From Cucumis sativus (lineage: Eukaryota > Streptophyta > Magnoliopsida > Cucurbitales > Cucurbitaceae): 64,000 nt of DNA. The position numbers and the translations under genes were made by a program. Positions 11,968 to 22,675 of this stretch are shown here, piece by piece. Every line of letters begins with the position of its first letter. Positions within the stretch are counted from its first letter, which is position 1. A model generated the notes under the pieces. That model had not been told where the DNA came from. It did not search any database and saw only the letters and a list, made by a program, of their open reading frames with translations. The stretch covers positions 25,314,272 to 25,378,271 of the forward strand of contig NC_026659.2 in NCBI RefSeq assembly GCF_000004075.3. Reading direction: 5' to 3'.

Positions 11968-12421
11968 AACACTTTTTCATTCAACTCATAGAATTACCAA
12001 ACCTTTAGAGTTAATTCATAGTGATATTTATGACTTGAAATTTGTGCAAACTAGAGGTGAAAAAAAGTACTTTATTACTTTTATCGATGATAGCACAAGA
12101 TATTGTTATGTTTATCTGCTAAAAAGCAAAGATGAGGCAATTGAAGTGTTTAAGCTTTATAAAAAAGAGATTGAAAATCAACTTAGCACAAAAATTAAGG
12201 CAATAAGAAGTGATCTAGGTGGTGAATATGGTCCTCCTTTTGAACAATTTTGTTCAGAACGTGGCATTATTCACCAAACTACTGCTTCTTACTCACCTCA
12301 ATCCAATGGAATTGTTAAACGCAAAAACCGAACATTTAAGAAAATGATAAACGCAATGCTTATAAGTTCAGGTTTACCCCAAAATTTGGGGGGAGAAGCT
12401 AATTGCAATTTGTGTGCCTGA
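11945..12421 (+). pseudogene. Copia integrase core fragment
   Basis: This follows the protease frame after a +1/-1 shift near 11945. It reads [19 protein letters not shown] (first Asp), then [22 protein letters not shown] (second Asp) and [14 protein letters not shown]. In copia integrases the last motif carries the catalytic Glu just before RKN; here it is Lys, so the DDE triad is broken. The frame ends at 12421 in sequence that is no longer retroelement. Confidence 0.85.
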
Positions 12422-12426
12422 ATGTT

Positions 12427-13664
12427 GATCTTTTTTAGTGTGGTGTGTGGCCATATTTATAGGTTGATCTTTTTTATTTCTAGAGTTAGTCGATAAAAAT
12501 GGCTATTGCCGTCCCTTTTAAGTGTGGTGTGTGGCCATCCTTTAACTATCAAAATTCATGGAGTTTTTAGGATGCAGACGTACCTGGAGATCCGTTTTAC
12601 ACCAGAATATAATGAACCAATTGTCTTAAAGAAAAAAGGACAGTTTCTACCTATTCATTAACGATGGGTCCAGTCTTAATATTTCTTCTTTGTGTGTAAA
12701 GACGAGAAAGAAGAGAACGAAATTCGATTACACCTAAAGAGAAATGTCTATGTAGAGCTGACACAATTTTAAAATCATTCCTCAAGTATCTGATATTTGA
12801 CGAGAAACTAATTGCAATTTGTGTGGCTGAATGTTAAGAGAAATATCACTGTAGTTGTTTGATATTATTCATTTTTAAAAACGTAGTTTTTTATGGCTTT
12901 ATTTATCTCACAGATATTAATACAGTCCCTGTAATGATTTAAATAAGAGTTTCCTACCCATATAACATAAATATATTCACCTAATTCCACTATTGTCTAA
13001 GCATATTAATCGTTCTTCTTTCTCAATATCTATCATTGCAGCATAACATGCATATGCAAGACTTTCTCTAATCGGTGATGGTAACAAAAATATTAACTAA
13101 ATAATTAGTACAATTCAATAAGTATGCAAGACCGAATGTAGATAGACACAAGGAACTTAAATGTTCGTGAAAAGTAAGCAAATTTTTTATAAATTTTAAG
13201 AATTGTTCAACATTGTCAAAATATATATATATATATGTATATATATATATTAATTAACAATATCTCGAATGGAAGTTAATAACTTTACTATATTTGCAAA
13301 GGTGAAAATTATTGGAGACAAGATTGCAAATATGTGGTTCGTTGTTTTTGCTGTTCAATACAATTTTTCTTTTAATTTCTTCTTTCTTTCGATTTTAATT
13401 TGTATGATTACGTATTATTTTATTTATTTTTTACTCGATTTGTAAGGTAGTTTCGTTCGTTGGTTAATTTATCTTTTTATTAAATAACGAGCACAATCGA
13501 AGTGATTATCATAGACTGAGATTGTATAAGTGCTATTGTCATGACGTCTATCTCAAGGTGGAAGGTTCGTCGGTGAGCTTCCTCACATTGCAAGTGTTTC
13601 CTATATATATATATAGACTTTGCCCAAACCTTGGAATTAAATGCACTGTTACATTGTTGAGACG
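12427..13664. other. Upstream part of duplication copy A, no gene
   Basis: From about 12493 this matches 19384 onward and forms the left end of a direct segmental duplication. Short open pieces shared by both copies (for example near 12570 and 19460) resemble no family I recognise and contain stops. The last 400 bases are probably the promoter of the P450 at 13665; AT microsatellite at 13221-13250. Confidence 0.6.
13600..13615 (+). promoter_or_regulatory. Candidate TATA box of P450 copy A
   Basis: A TATATATATATATAG run about 50-65 bases before ATG 13665, followed by ACTTTGCCCAAA, which is kept in copy B. The position suits a core promoter, but TA runs are frequent here. Confidence 0.4.
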
Positions 13665-16285
13665 ATGATGAATAGCATTTTCATATGGTTTCCTCTCATC
13701 TTTCTCTCAACTTCTCTACTTCTTCTCAAAACAAAAAAGCTTATTCACAGCTACAACAAGAAGCTGATCATTAATCCTCCTCCAAGCCCTCCAAAGCTTC
13801 CTTTATTGGGTCATTTACACCTCCTTGGCTCCTACCCTCATCGCTCTTTATGCAACCTTTCACAAACACACGGTCCCATCATGCTCCTGAAACTCGGCTC
13901 CATCCCAACTGTCGTCATCTCTTCCGCAACAGCCGCGAGAGAGCTATTCAAACACCACGATCTCGCATCTTGCAGCCGCCCTCGCTTAACGGGAAGTGGA
14001 AGATTTTCCTACAATTTTCAAGACCTGGCTTTATCCCCATATGGCGAGCGTTGGAGAGAGCTTCGAAAGATTTTCATACTCGAGCTCTTTAGTCCTAAAC
14101 GAGTGCAATCATTTCACCATATTAGAGAAGAGGAAGTGAGTTTGCTCATAAACTCAATCTCTCAACAATCCATAAACTTTCCTTCAAATCCAATTGATTT
14201 GAGTGAAAAAAGTTATTCTCTTACTGCTAATATTACAACAAGAATTGGTTTTGGGAAGAGCTTTAGAGGGGGTGAATTAGATAACCAAAATTTTCAAAAG
14301 GTTATGCGTAGAACAAATGATGCCATTAAAAGCTTCTCGATTACCGATTTCTTTCCGAGTTTCGGCTGGATTGTTGATCGAATCAGTGGTGTTCATAGGA
14401 AGTTGGAGAAGAGCTTTGGTGAGATGGATGCTTTTTTTCAAAAGGTAGTTGATGATCGTATAAACATGGACAAGGGAACTTCTGGAAATGAAGAAAACAT
14501 TGTTGATGTTTTGTTGAGAATGAAGAGAGATGGCTTTCAATCTGATGCACTCATCCTTACACAAGATTGCATTAAAGCAATAATCATGGTAATAAGCTAA
14601 ATATTTTAAATTTTTTATTAGGTTGGTTATATATTTTATAATCACTTCATTCTTGAAAATTAATTGGATTTTTTCACCTTCCAACAATTATTAAGTGATT
14701 TGTTCATCCTTAGAAACATTTAAATTCTTAACAAAAGTCAAAAAGAAAAACGTCAATTAATAGTGGTCTCCCATTGGAGTTGTCATATATTATGTAAGGA
14801 TAGTTGCAAATTTAGTAATTAGATTCAAAATAATTGAATATATAGCAATATTTAAAAAGTTTGTCAAATTATATATTAATGATAGAAATCTATAACCAAT
14901 AGACCATGTTGTAAATATTGGTCTATCATACAAATCTATCAATGATACAAGTCTATCAGCAATATAGTTTTGCTATATATTTGCATTTTTTCTTAAATGT
15001 TGCTATATCCTTAATTATTATTCATAAAATGACCATAAATTATAATTACCCATTATCTAGCAAAAACACTACTTGGGTCACATAAAAAAAATTTAATTCT
15101 CATGTGATCTTATTTGTTAAAAATGGGTGCAACCTAGCCACATGCCCGGATATCTTTTAGCATGCATCACTTATTTTTGTGCAACTCATCTAAATGTGTC
15201 TAATCATGAGTTATTATAAACTTCTTTTTAAAAAAAATATCTTTTTTTTTTCTTTTGTGACATGTACAATACGATATTGCATCTAAGTCATTTTTTTTTC
15301 TTGTAAAATATTTTTTTTTTTTCAGTTTTCAAAACTTTGAATGGATTTGTGAAATATTTTTGGATAAAATATTAGATAACAAAAAAATATGTAATATCTA
15401 AAATAATGTACACAAGTTCAATTTTCAAAGGTGCATCATACCTTTATCCATCCTATCAAACTATTCAATCATAATTTGTTATTACGTGTGGTAGATTCTT
15501 TACTTTCCTTTTAAGTTATTTTAACCATTTTTTCGGTAGGCTTACAAAGATTCTTAACACATAAAAATGAGTGTGTCCATATTATTCTTTTAAAAAAATT
15601 TAAAAGTAAAAAACATCAAACAAAATTCAAATTTCATTTTTTTCTTTTATCTCAAGGAAAGTGTTGTTCTTTTTAGGATATCTTTGTAGCAGGAGTGGAA
15701 ACAAGTGCAACCACCATTGTTTGGGTAATGGCAGAGCTAATCAAAAACCCAAGAGTAATGAAAAAGCTACAAGACCATGTCAGAAGCCACATAAAAAAAT
15801 ATCAAATAAAAGAAATGGACCTTGAGAGCATTCCATACCTAAAAATGGTAGTGAAAGAGGTTCTAAGGTTGCATCCACCAGCTTCACTTCTCCTTCCAAG
15901 AGAAACCACATCTCATTTTAAGCTTAATGGTTATGATATACATCCCAAGACTCATCTTCATGTCAATGTGTGGGCCATTGGACGAGATCCAGAGCGTTGG
16001 GTTAACCCTGAAGAGTTTTTTCCAGAAAGATTTATAGAAAGTAATATTGATTATAAATGACAGAACTTTGAGTTATTACCTTTTGGAAGTGGTAGAAGAG
16101 TTTGTCCAGGAATGAATATGGGAATCTTTATAGTAGAGTTGACATTGGCTAATTTGTTACTCTGTTTTGATTGGAAATTGGAAGATGGAATAAAAGAAGA
16201 AGATGTAGATATGGAAGAGGATTTTGGTCTTGCTGCTGCCAAAAAATCACCACTTAAACTTGTTCCCATCCCTTACTTAGCTTAA
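13665..16285 (+). pseudogene. CYP71B-like P450, copy A, nonsense mutation in exon 2
   Basis: Two-exon P450: exon 1 13665-14588 (308 codons), exon 2 15677-16285, intron 1,088 bp with GT and AG. Exon 1 is fully open with anchor, PPPSPPKLP hinge and WRELRK. Exon 2 opens with DIFVAGVETSATT (I-helix) and keeps ExxR (EVLR) and PERF. Then codon 16058-16060 is TGA where the intact neighbour has GGA (Gly, in IDYKGQNFEL). The frame continues after it through haem motif [10 protein letters not shown] to TAA 16283-16285. The predicted product stops at 435 residues, before the haem Cys, so it should be inactive. Start at 13665 or 13668; the upstream ATG at 13641 is not in frame in copy B. A young pseudogene, an error in this sequence, or a null allele are all possible. 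Confidence 0.88.
14799..15022 (+). mobile_element. MITE-like element in the P450 copy A intron
   Basis: About 224 bases running from GGATAGTTGC to TTGCTATATCC, with internal GATAGA/TCTATC palindromic blocks. The same family recurs in opposite orientation at 17753-17992. The corresponding intron position in copy B lacks it. No coding capacity. I associate this TCTATCA/TAGCAA family with cucurbit genomes; that is recollection, not a search. Confidence 0.6.
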
Positions 16286-16352
16286 ACTACCTATTAATAA
16301 TCACCACTTAAACTTGTTCCCATCCCTTACTTAGCTTAAACTACCTATTAAT
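16245..16352 (+). repeat. 54-bp exact tandem duplication at the P450 copy A 3' end
   Basis: Positions 16245-16298 are repeated base for base at 16299-16352. The unit covers the last 12 sense codons, the stop codon and 13 bases of 3' untranslated sequence. Copy B has one unit only. Because the natural stop precedes the second unit, the coding end is unchanged. Confidence 0.95.
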
Positions 16353-16375
16353 TTATTTGTTATCCAAATGGAATA

Positions 16376-17030
16376 AATATGTTGATCAAATAGCTTAAAC
16401 CTTCTTGGTGTATGCTATGCAAATCAAATGAAGAAGATAGGAACCACCTTTTCATGAGCGAAAGGTATTTGGGAAAAAAGTTGGTGCTTTGATCGATCGA
16501 TCTTTTAACTTTGAGGATTATGCCTCCCTTTGCAAATATATCTGAAGATCAAAGTCCAAAACAAAGAGGCATGTTATCTTCTTTAACATTGTTGTTGTCA
16601 CCCTTTGGCCTATTTGGATTGAAAGAACTAAGAGGATGTTCAATGATGAATAAAGATCGCCTTATGTGTTGTGGGAAGATATCCAAACTTTAACGGTTTT
16701 TGGACTAGTCGCTCTCCTATTTTCATAAACTACATTGCTAGTAACATAACTTTAAATCTCAATGCTTTTTAATTCGGGATTTAGGATCTCTTGGGCTTCT
16801 CTCTAACCCTTTTTGTATTCCTTGCTTTTTGTACTAAACTCTTATTATTAATAAAGCGGGAATGATGATGACGTTAAGGAAGTGTTCACCTAATGGAGAT
16901 GTTCTGGTGCACCTACTAACTTATCGTATCTTTTTCGAAAAATATAGACCACTTTTTTAATTATGTATTGTAATTTAGAGTTCTAAAATAAATGTTTATA
17001 TGATAACTTACAAACTCTATATATAATGTA
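16376..17030 (+). mobile_element. Probable LINE (non-LTR) 3' fragment
   Basis: Insertion in copy A relative to copy B. Across frames with stops it reads pieces such as LWPIWIERTKRMFNDE (about 16600-16655) and a following WEDIQTL, which resemble the C-terminal zinc-binding reverse transcriptase tail of plant LINE ORF2. An AATAAAG signal lies near 16850. No reverse transcriptase core is present. The LINE call rests on a short motif; a gene relic of another kind is possible. Confidence 0.5.
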
Positions 17031-17752
17031 AAATATATATATTGAACTTATCTTAGAAGAAGATACATTATTTTTGGTATTGGGGTTGGACTTAGTTATT
17101 TATTAACATTTGGTTGGTATGCATATTTCATCCCAAAGATGGAAATTTAATTTCTATTTCATGCCTACGCTTTAAAATTAAATGTGTCATTCTTTTAAGT
17201 TTAGAGTTTTTTTTTTTTCTATTAGGCAATAATATATTGATAAAATGATGGTAAAAATTGCAACATTTTTTTTAAGTTTAACGTTCAATAATATGATGAA
17301 ATTAGAAGTGTTGATGACAAAATCAAGACAAAAAGAGTCATTTGATCAACTTCTACCTGTCGTGAATTTGTATTTTGGAAAGAGATCACTTGCAAAATAA
17401 TCCAAATAACACATCTCGATGTTTACTTGTTCAAAGGAACTCCAAAAAGTTTAAGTTAATTGCCATCATAGAAAGCTTTAGAGTAAGTAAATTTAAGGAG
17501 ATGAGTTTACCCGATATGAAACTATAAAGGATTCAGACTTCATTTATCCTTTTAAGAATAAGACTCTCTAGAGTCGATCAAACCACACAGAGACCCTCGT
17601 ACAGGAGCTATACAAATATAATTTCCATTCTAGTCTTTATCATCTATAAAAAAATGAATGTCGCAGGTTGGCAAGGGGACTAATTGGTCCACAACTTTTG
17701 ATTGGCATCTTTAATTTTTTAAACGGTAAATGTAATTGATGACCATTCTATA

Positions 17753-17781
17753 AATAATAATTAAGAATATAGCAACGTTTT

Positions 17782-17814
<33 letters not shown>

Positions 17815-17992
17815 CAAAATTATCGCTGGTAGACTTGTATGGTCTATCAGTATTTACAACATGGTCTATCGATGATAGACTTCTATCACTGATAGAATTT
17901 AACAAATTTTGTTATATTTGCAAATTTTTTAAAATGTTGTTATATACTTCATTATTTTGAATTTAATTACTAAATTTGTAACTATCCATTTT
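17753..17992 (-). mobile_element. MITE-like element, second copy
   Basis: Reverse-orientation relative of 14799-15022. It contains TAGCAACGTT, a TA microsatellite (17784-17812), TCTATCGATGATAGA and ends in TTTGTAACTATCC. Flanking sequence on both sides matches copy B, which has no element at this point. Confidence 0.65.
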
Positions 17993-18070
17993 TTAAATGA
18001 ACCCATTGGATGGAACCTAGATTTGACTCAATCCCACACCCTTTTAAGCACATAAGTATTAATCTTTTAA

Positions 18071-19383
18071 CGAATAACTATGCGGGATGCCACATGATAG
18101 CAGCCAAAGTTAAATATGAGTGTGAAATTAAAAAATTTGCCTCATTATATCTAATTTGCTTGTCCTGGCCTTATATCGAAACCAAGCATCAATTTAAAAA
18201 AAAAAAAAAAAACAAACAAATAAAGATACAATTGTGTTCGTAGGTGCATCCAAGCATCCCTCCTAGATTGATACCTTTTTAACATTCTTGTCATCCCCTT
18301 CATCACACGCTTTTAGCAGAAAATGTTCGGAGATGAATATGAAAGCGCTAATCTATTGCTTCACATTTTGATTGGAAATTGCCGAATGGAATGAAAGAAG
18401 AAGATTTAGACATGGAAGAGGATGACATGGGTTAACTGTTATTAAGAAATCACCTCTTTAAACAGCTTATTCCAATCAACTTCTCGATCAAGAGTTTAGT
18501 CTCAAAGTTTTTAGTACATTTTATGTTACCAAGTGGATGAAAAATTAATCTCTTGTTGTATATTAAGAAATTAAGGACAAATGCCAAAAATTATCCCTAA
18601 AATATGGTAGTGATCATTAGTTACTATTGCACCCTTTAAATTTTTTTTATTTTTTTATTTAAACAATTAATGCCTCAAAACTTACATATTTATATATAAA
18701 TTATATTTATCGTATGGATTTAGTTTTCATCGTTTGTGAGTTCAAATTTTATAGTTATTACAATTTTGAAAGTCGATAAATAATAATTTTATATGATCTT
18801 TCTCACATGTTAAGGGTTTGATTTTCATCCGTGAATTGTTGTACTAAAAAAGTACTAGCTAAATGCCTCTCTTTAGTGTTTGAGGTTAATTTTTATAATT
18901 AATTTCAATAGCAATGAAAAATTAACAAAATCTAAATAATTTAAATTGTTATTTTTTAATATAGCAAAATATTATAACAACAATAAATCAATATAAACTA
19001 TTTATGATAGATTATGTTATATATTTACAAATATTTTCGTAAGTTTTGTTACTTAAAATAATTTTTCATTTTCTTTTAATTTTGAAAACCAATCACTAGA
19101 TCACATTAATTAGTATAAAGGATCAAAAGAGCACACAAACTGAACAAATTAAATAAACCTTAAAAATGTAAATTTTTAAAACTTTTTCATGAAATGAAAA
19201 CAAAACTCAAGGATAAAAATGTAACATATATTTTGTAACCTAGAATTTGTTTTTTAAGCTTATATATATGCTCCCCAACGTAGATTTTTGGATTGGCTAC
19301 TGTGAACACATATATTTGTTAGCTTCCTTTCAATGATTTATAGACTGATCTCAATAATTAACTTATACCAGCCTTCTTCCTGC
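18071..19383. other. Spacer between the duplication copies
   Basis: No intact gene. It holds a P450 relic (18357-18480), a poly-A rich tract at about 18196-18216, and degenerate TAGCAA-type repeat sequence near 18960-19070. Nothing else is supported. Confidence 0.5.
18357..18480 (+). pseudogene. P450 relic: C-terminal end
   Basis: After a TTTTGATTGGAAATTG match the plus strand reads FDWKLPNGMKEEDLDMEED, nearly the same as the intact P450 of this window, and then is interrupted by indels and a TAA. The tail LIPINF resembles the usual LLPIP end. The haem loop and everything upstream are gone. It is closer to the minus-strand gene (which has LPNGMKEEDLDM) than to the two duplicates (LEDG). Confidence 0.75.
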
Positions 19384-20192
19384 TAAAAATGGCTATTGCT
19401 GTCCCTTTTAAGTGTGCTGTGTGGCCATCCTTTAACTATCAAAATTCATGGAGTTTTTAGACGTACCTGGAGATATTTTGCACCAGAATATAATGGACCA
19501 ATTATTGTTTTAGAGAAACAAGGACACAGCTTCTACTTATTCATCAATGATGGGTCCAGTCGAGTTGTATATATCATCTTTTGTGTTCAAAAATCAATCG
19601 TGACACACCACACTTATTTTAAATTATTTTTGTAATATTTTTTCTTTCCGTGTGTAAAGGCGAGGAAGAGCACGTAATTCGAAAATTATTGCTCTTACTG
19701 ACATAATTTTGAAGTCATTCCTTACATATATGATATTTTGTGAGATTACGAAACTCATTGCACTTTGCATGGCTGAATGTTAAGATGACAACGATCCTCG
19801 AAATCATATTCGTTGTTGTTTGATATTATTCATTTTTTTAATGTAATTTCTTATGGCTTTATTTATCTAACAGATATAGATATTAATATAGGTGTTGTGT
19901 AATGATTTAAATGAGAGTTTTTCCTACACATATAACCTAAATATATTCATCTAATTACACAATTGTCTAAGCATATTAATCATTCCTCTTTCTCAATATT
20001 TCATTACAGCATAACGCATGCAAGATTTTCTCTAATCGGTGGTGCCTTTCGGGAGGTTACAAAAATATAAACTAAACAATACAATTCTATAAGTATACAA
20101 GACCGAATGTAGATAGACACAAGGAACTTAAAATATGCATGAAAGGTAAGAAAATTTTTATAAATTTTAAGAATTATTCAACATTGTCAAAA

Positions 20193-20199
<7 letters not shown>

Positions 20200-20223
<24 letters not shown>

Positions 20224-20245
20224 TGTATATGTATATATATATATA
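20200..20245. repeat. (AT)n/(TATG) microsatellite in the P450 copy B promoter
   Basis: AT repeat with two TG interruptions, preceded by an A run at 20189-20201, 65-110 bases before the ATG of copy B. Copy A has a shorter version at 13221-13250, much farther from its ATG. Confidence 0.9.
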
Positions 20246-20256
20246 AAAGTTCCCAA

Positions 20257-20266
20257 TATATATAAA
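20257..20266 (+). promoter_or_regulatory. Candidate TATA box of P450 copy B
   Basis: TATATATAAA about 45 bases before ATG 20310, followed by CTTTGCCC shared with copy A. The short distance would leave a leader of only about 15-20 bases; another TATATATAAAA at 20238-20248 is the alternative. Confidence 0.35.
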
Positions 20267-20309
20267 CTTTGCCCAAAACCTTGGAAATGCATTATTACAC
20301 TGTTGAGAG

Positions 20310-22675
20310 ATGATGACGAATAGCATTTTCATATGGTTTCCTCTCCTCTCTCTCTTAACTTCTCTACTTCTTCTCAAAACAAAAAAGCTTATTCACAGCA
20401 ACAACAAGAAGCTTATTACGACTAATCCTCCTCCAAGCCCTCCGAAGCTTCCTTTCTTGGGTCATTTACACCTCCTTGGCTCCCACCCTCATCGCTCTTT
20501 ATGCAACCTTTCACGAACCCACGGTCCCATCATGCTCCTGAAACTCGGCTCCATCCCAACCGTCATCATCTCTTCCGCAACAGCCGCGAGAGAGCTATTC
20601 AAACACCACGATCTCGCATCTTGCAGCCGCCCTCGCTTAACGGGAAGTGGAAGATTTTCCTACAACTTTCAAGACCTGAATTTATCCCCATATGGCGTGC
20701 GCTGGAGAGAGCTTCGAAAGATTTTCATGCTCGAGCTCTTTAGTACTAAACGAGTGCAATCATTTCATCATATTAGAGAAAAGGAAGTGAGTTTGCTCAT
20801 AAGCTCAATCTCTCAACAATCCATAAACTTTCCTTCAAATCCAATTGATTTGAGTGACAAAAGCTATTCTCTTGCTGCCAATATCATAACAAGAATTGGT
20901 TTTGGGAAGAGCTTTAGAGGGGGTGAATTAGATAACCAAAATTTTCAAAAGGTTATGCGTAGAACAACTGATGCCCTTAAAAGCTTCTGGATTACCGATT
21001 TCTTTCCGAGTTTCGGTTGGTTTGTTGACCGAATCAGTGGTGTTCATGGGAAGTTGGAGAAGAGCTTTGGTGAGATGGATGCTTTTTTTCAAGAGGTAGT
21101 TGATGATCGTATAAACATGGACAAGGCAACTTCTGGAAATGAAGAAAACATTGTTGATGTTTTGTTGAGAATGAAGAGAGACGGCTTTCAATCTGATGCA
21201 CTCATCCTTACACAAGATTGCATTAAAGCAATAATCATGGTAATAAGCTAAATATTTTAAAATTTTGATCAGGTGGTTCTATATTTTATAATCATTTAAT
21301 TCTTAAAAATTGATTAGATTTTTTCACATACGAACATGATCTTTAGAAACATTTAAATTCTTAATAGGTTTCTCCCATTGGAGCTGTCAGATATTAGCAG
21401 AAAAATAACAATTCAATATAAGAAACACACACAAAATTACTTGGGTCACATGAAAATTTTTATTGGAATAAAGTTGCATAAATTAGATGGGTGCAACCTT
21501 GCCAGCGTCCAGTTATTTTTTTAGCATGCATCACATATTTTCGTATGCATCACTCATTTTCGTGTAACTCATCTAAATGTGTCTAATTCCAAGTTAGGAT
21601 AAACATTTTCTTTTTAAAAAGAATTATCACTTTATCTAGTTTTTCTTTTGTGGTAGGTACAATATGAATGTTGCATTTAAGTCGTTTTTTTCTTGTAAAA
21701 AAATATTTTTTTAGATTTCAAAACTTTGAATGGTTTTTTGAAATATTTGTGAAAAAAAATATTAGATAACAAAATAAAGAAGTTAGATATGAAATAATTT
21801 TCAAAATAGAAATGTTTAGGTGCATTTATATCTTTTTGCATCCTATCAAATTATTTAATCATAATTTGTTATGTGACAAATTCTTTACTTCTCTTTTAAA
21901 TTATTTTAATTTATTTTTTTTAGTAGGCTCAGTGAAAGAGTCTTTCACAGTGTGTCATAATATTATTCTTTTTTAAAAGTTTAAAAACAAATAAAATAAA
22001 AAAATCTATCAAATGAAATTCAAGTCTCATTTTTTTTCTTTTATCTCACGGAAATGTTGTTCTTTTTAGGATATCTTTCTAGCAGGAGTAGAAACAAGTG
22101 CAAACACCATTGTTTGGGCAATGACAGAGCTAATTAGAAACTCAAGAATAATGAAAAAGCTACAAGACCATATCAGAAGTCACATAAAAGAAGATCGAGT
22201 AAAAGAAATCGACCTTGAAAAGCTTCGATATCTGAAAATGGTAGTGAAAGAGGTTTTAAGGTTGCATCCACCAGCTCCACTTCTACTACCGAGAGAAACC
22301 ATGTCCCATTTTAAGCTCAATGGTTATGATATACCTCCCAATGCTCATCTTCATGTCAATGTTTGGGCTATCGGACGAGATCCAGAGAGTTAGGTTAACC
22401 CTGAAGAGTTTTTTCCAAAAAGGTTTATGGAAAGTAATATTAATTATATAGGACAGAATTATGAGTTATTACCTTTTGGAGGTGGTAGAAGAGTTTGTCT
22501 TGGAATGAATATGGGAATCTTTACAATAGAGTTGACGTTGGCTAATTTGTTACTTTGTTTTGATTGGAAATTGGAAGATGGAACGAAAGAAGAAGATGTA
22601 GATATGGAAGAGGACTTTGGTCTTGCTATTGCCAAAAAATCACCTCTTAAACTTGTTCCCCAGCCCTTAGCTTAA
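20310..22675 (+). pseudogene. CYP71B-like P450, copy B, nonsense mutation in exon 2
   Basis: Exon 1 20310-21239 (310 codons), exon 2 22070-22675, intron 830 bp with GT and AG. Exon 1 is intact. Exon 2 opens DIFLAGVETSANT, has ExxR (EVLR), then codon 22391-22393 is TAG where copy A has TGG (Trp, in DPERWVNPEEF). The frame stays open afterwards through haem motif FGGGRRVCLG to TAA 22673-22675. The PERF motif is PKRF here, a second change at a conserved spot. The predicted product stops at 417 residues without the haem Cys. Start ATG 20310 (MMTNSIFIW); the ATG at 20286 is out of frame. The lesion differs in codon, base and place from that of copy A. Confidence 0.88.

Larger units (their letters stand above)
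9742..12421 (+). mobile_element. Ty1/copia retrotransposon fragment, inactive
   Basis: A probable 5' LTR starts near 9742 (TGTTGGAATAAATGG) with a TATA-like CTATAAATAAG near 9929 and an internal partial duplication. A gag-pol fragment follows from ATG 10511: gag, CCHC zinc knuckle, protease, GAG-pre-integrase and most of the integrase core. Reverse transcriptase, RNase H and a 3' LTR are absent. No standard Met-tRNA primer-binding site was found, so the LTR edge is uncertain. The element stops abruptly at about 12400, inside rearranged flanking DNA. Confidence 0.85.
12493..18070 (+). repeat. Segmental duplication, copy A
   Basis: A direct duplicate of 19384-23445. Both contain an upstream block, a two-exon P450, and downstream sequence ending in the block around 18000-18070 (compare 23388-23445). 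Copy A is longer because it holds three insertions missing from copy B: a MITE-like element in the P450 intron (14799-15022), a LINE-like fragment (about 16376-17030), and a second MITE-like element (17753-17992). Boundaries are by eye. Confidence 0.85.

Noticed and set aside
16058-16060. TGA in P450 copy A as a recoded codon (readthrough or selenocysteine)
   Set aside because: Land plants lack selenocysteine insertion, the context is not a known strong readthrough signal, and copy B has an unrelated TAG; nonsense mutation is simpler.
19396-19635. 79-codon plus-strand frame upstream of P450 copy B (RTWRYFAPEYNGPIIV)
   Set aside because: I considered a DNA-binding domain fragment, but the matching piece in copy A (12570-12680) has frame breaks and no motif could be confirmed.
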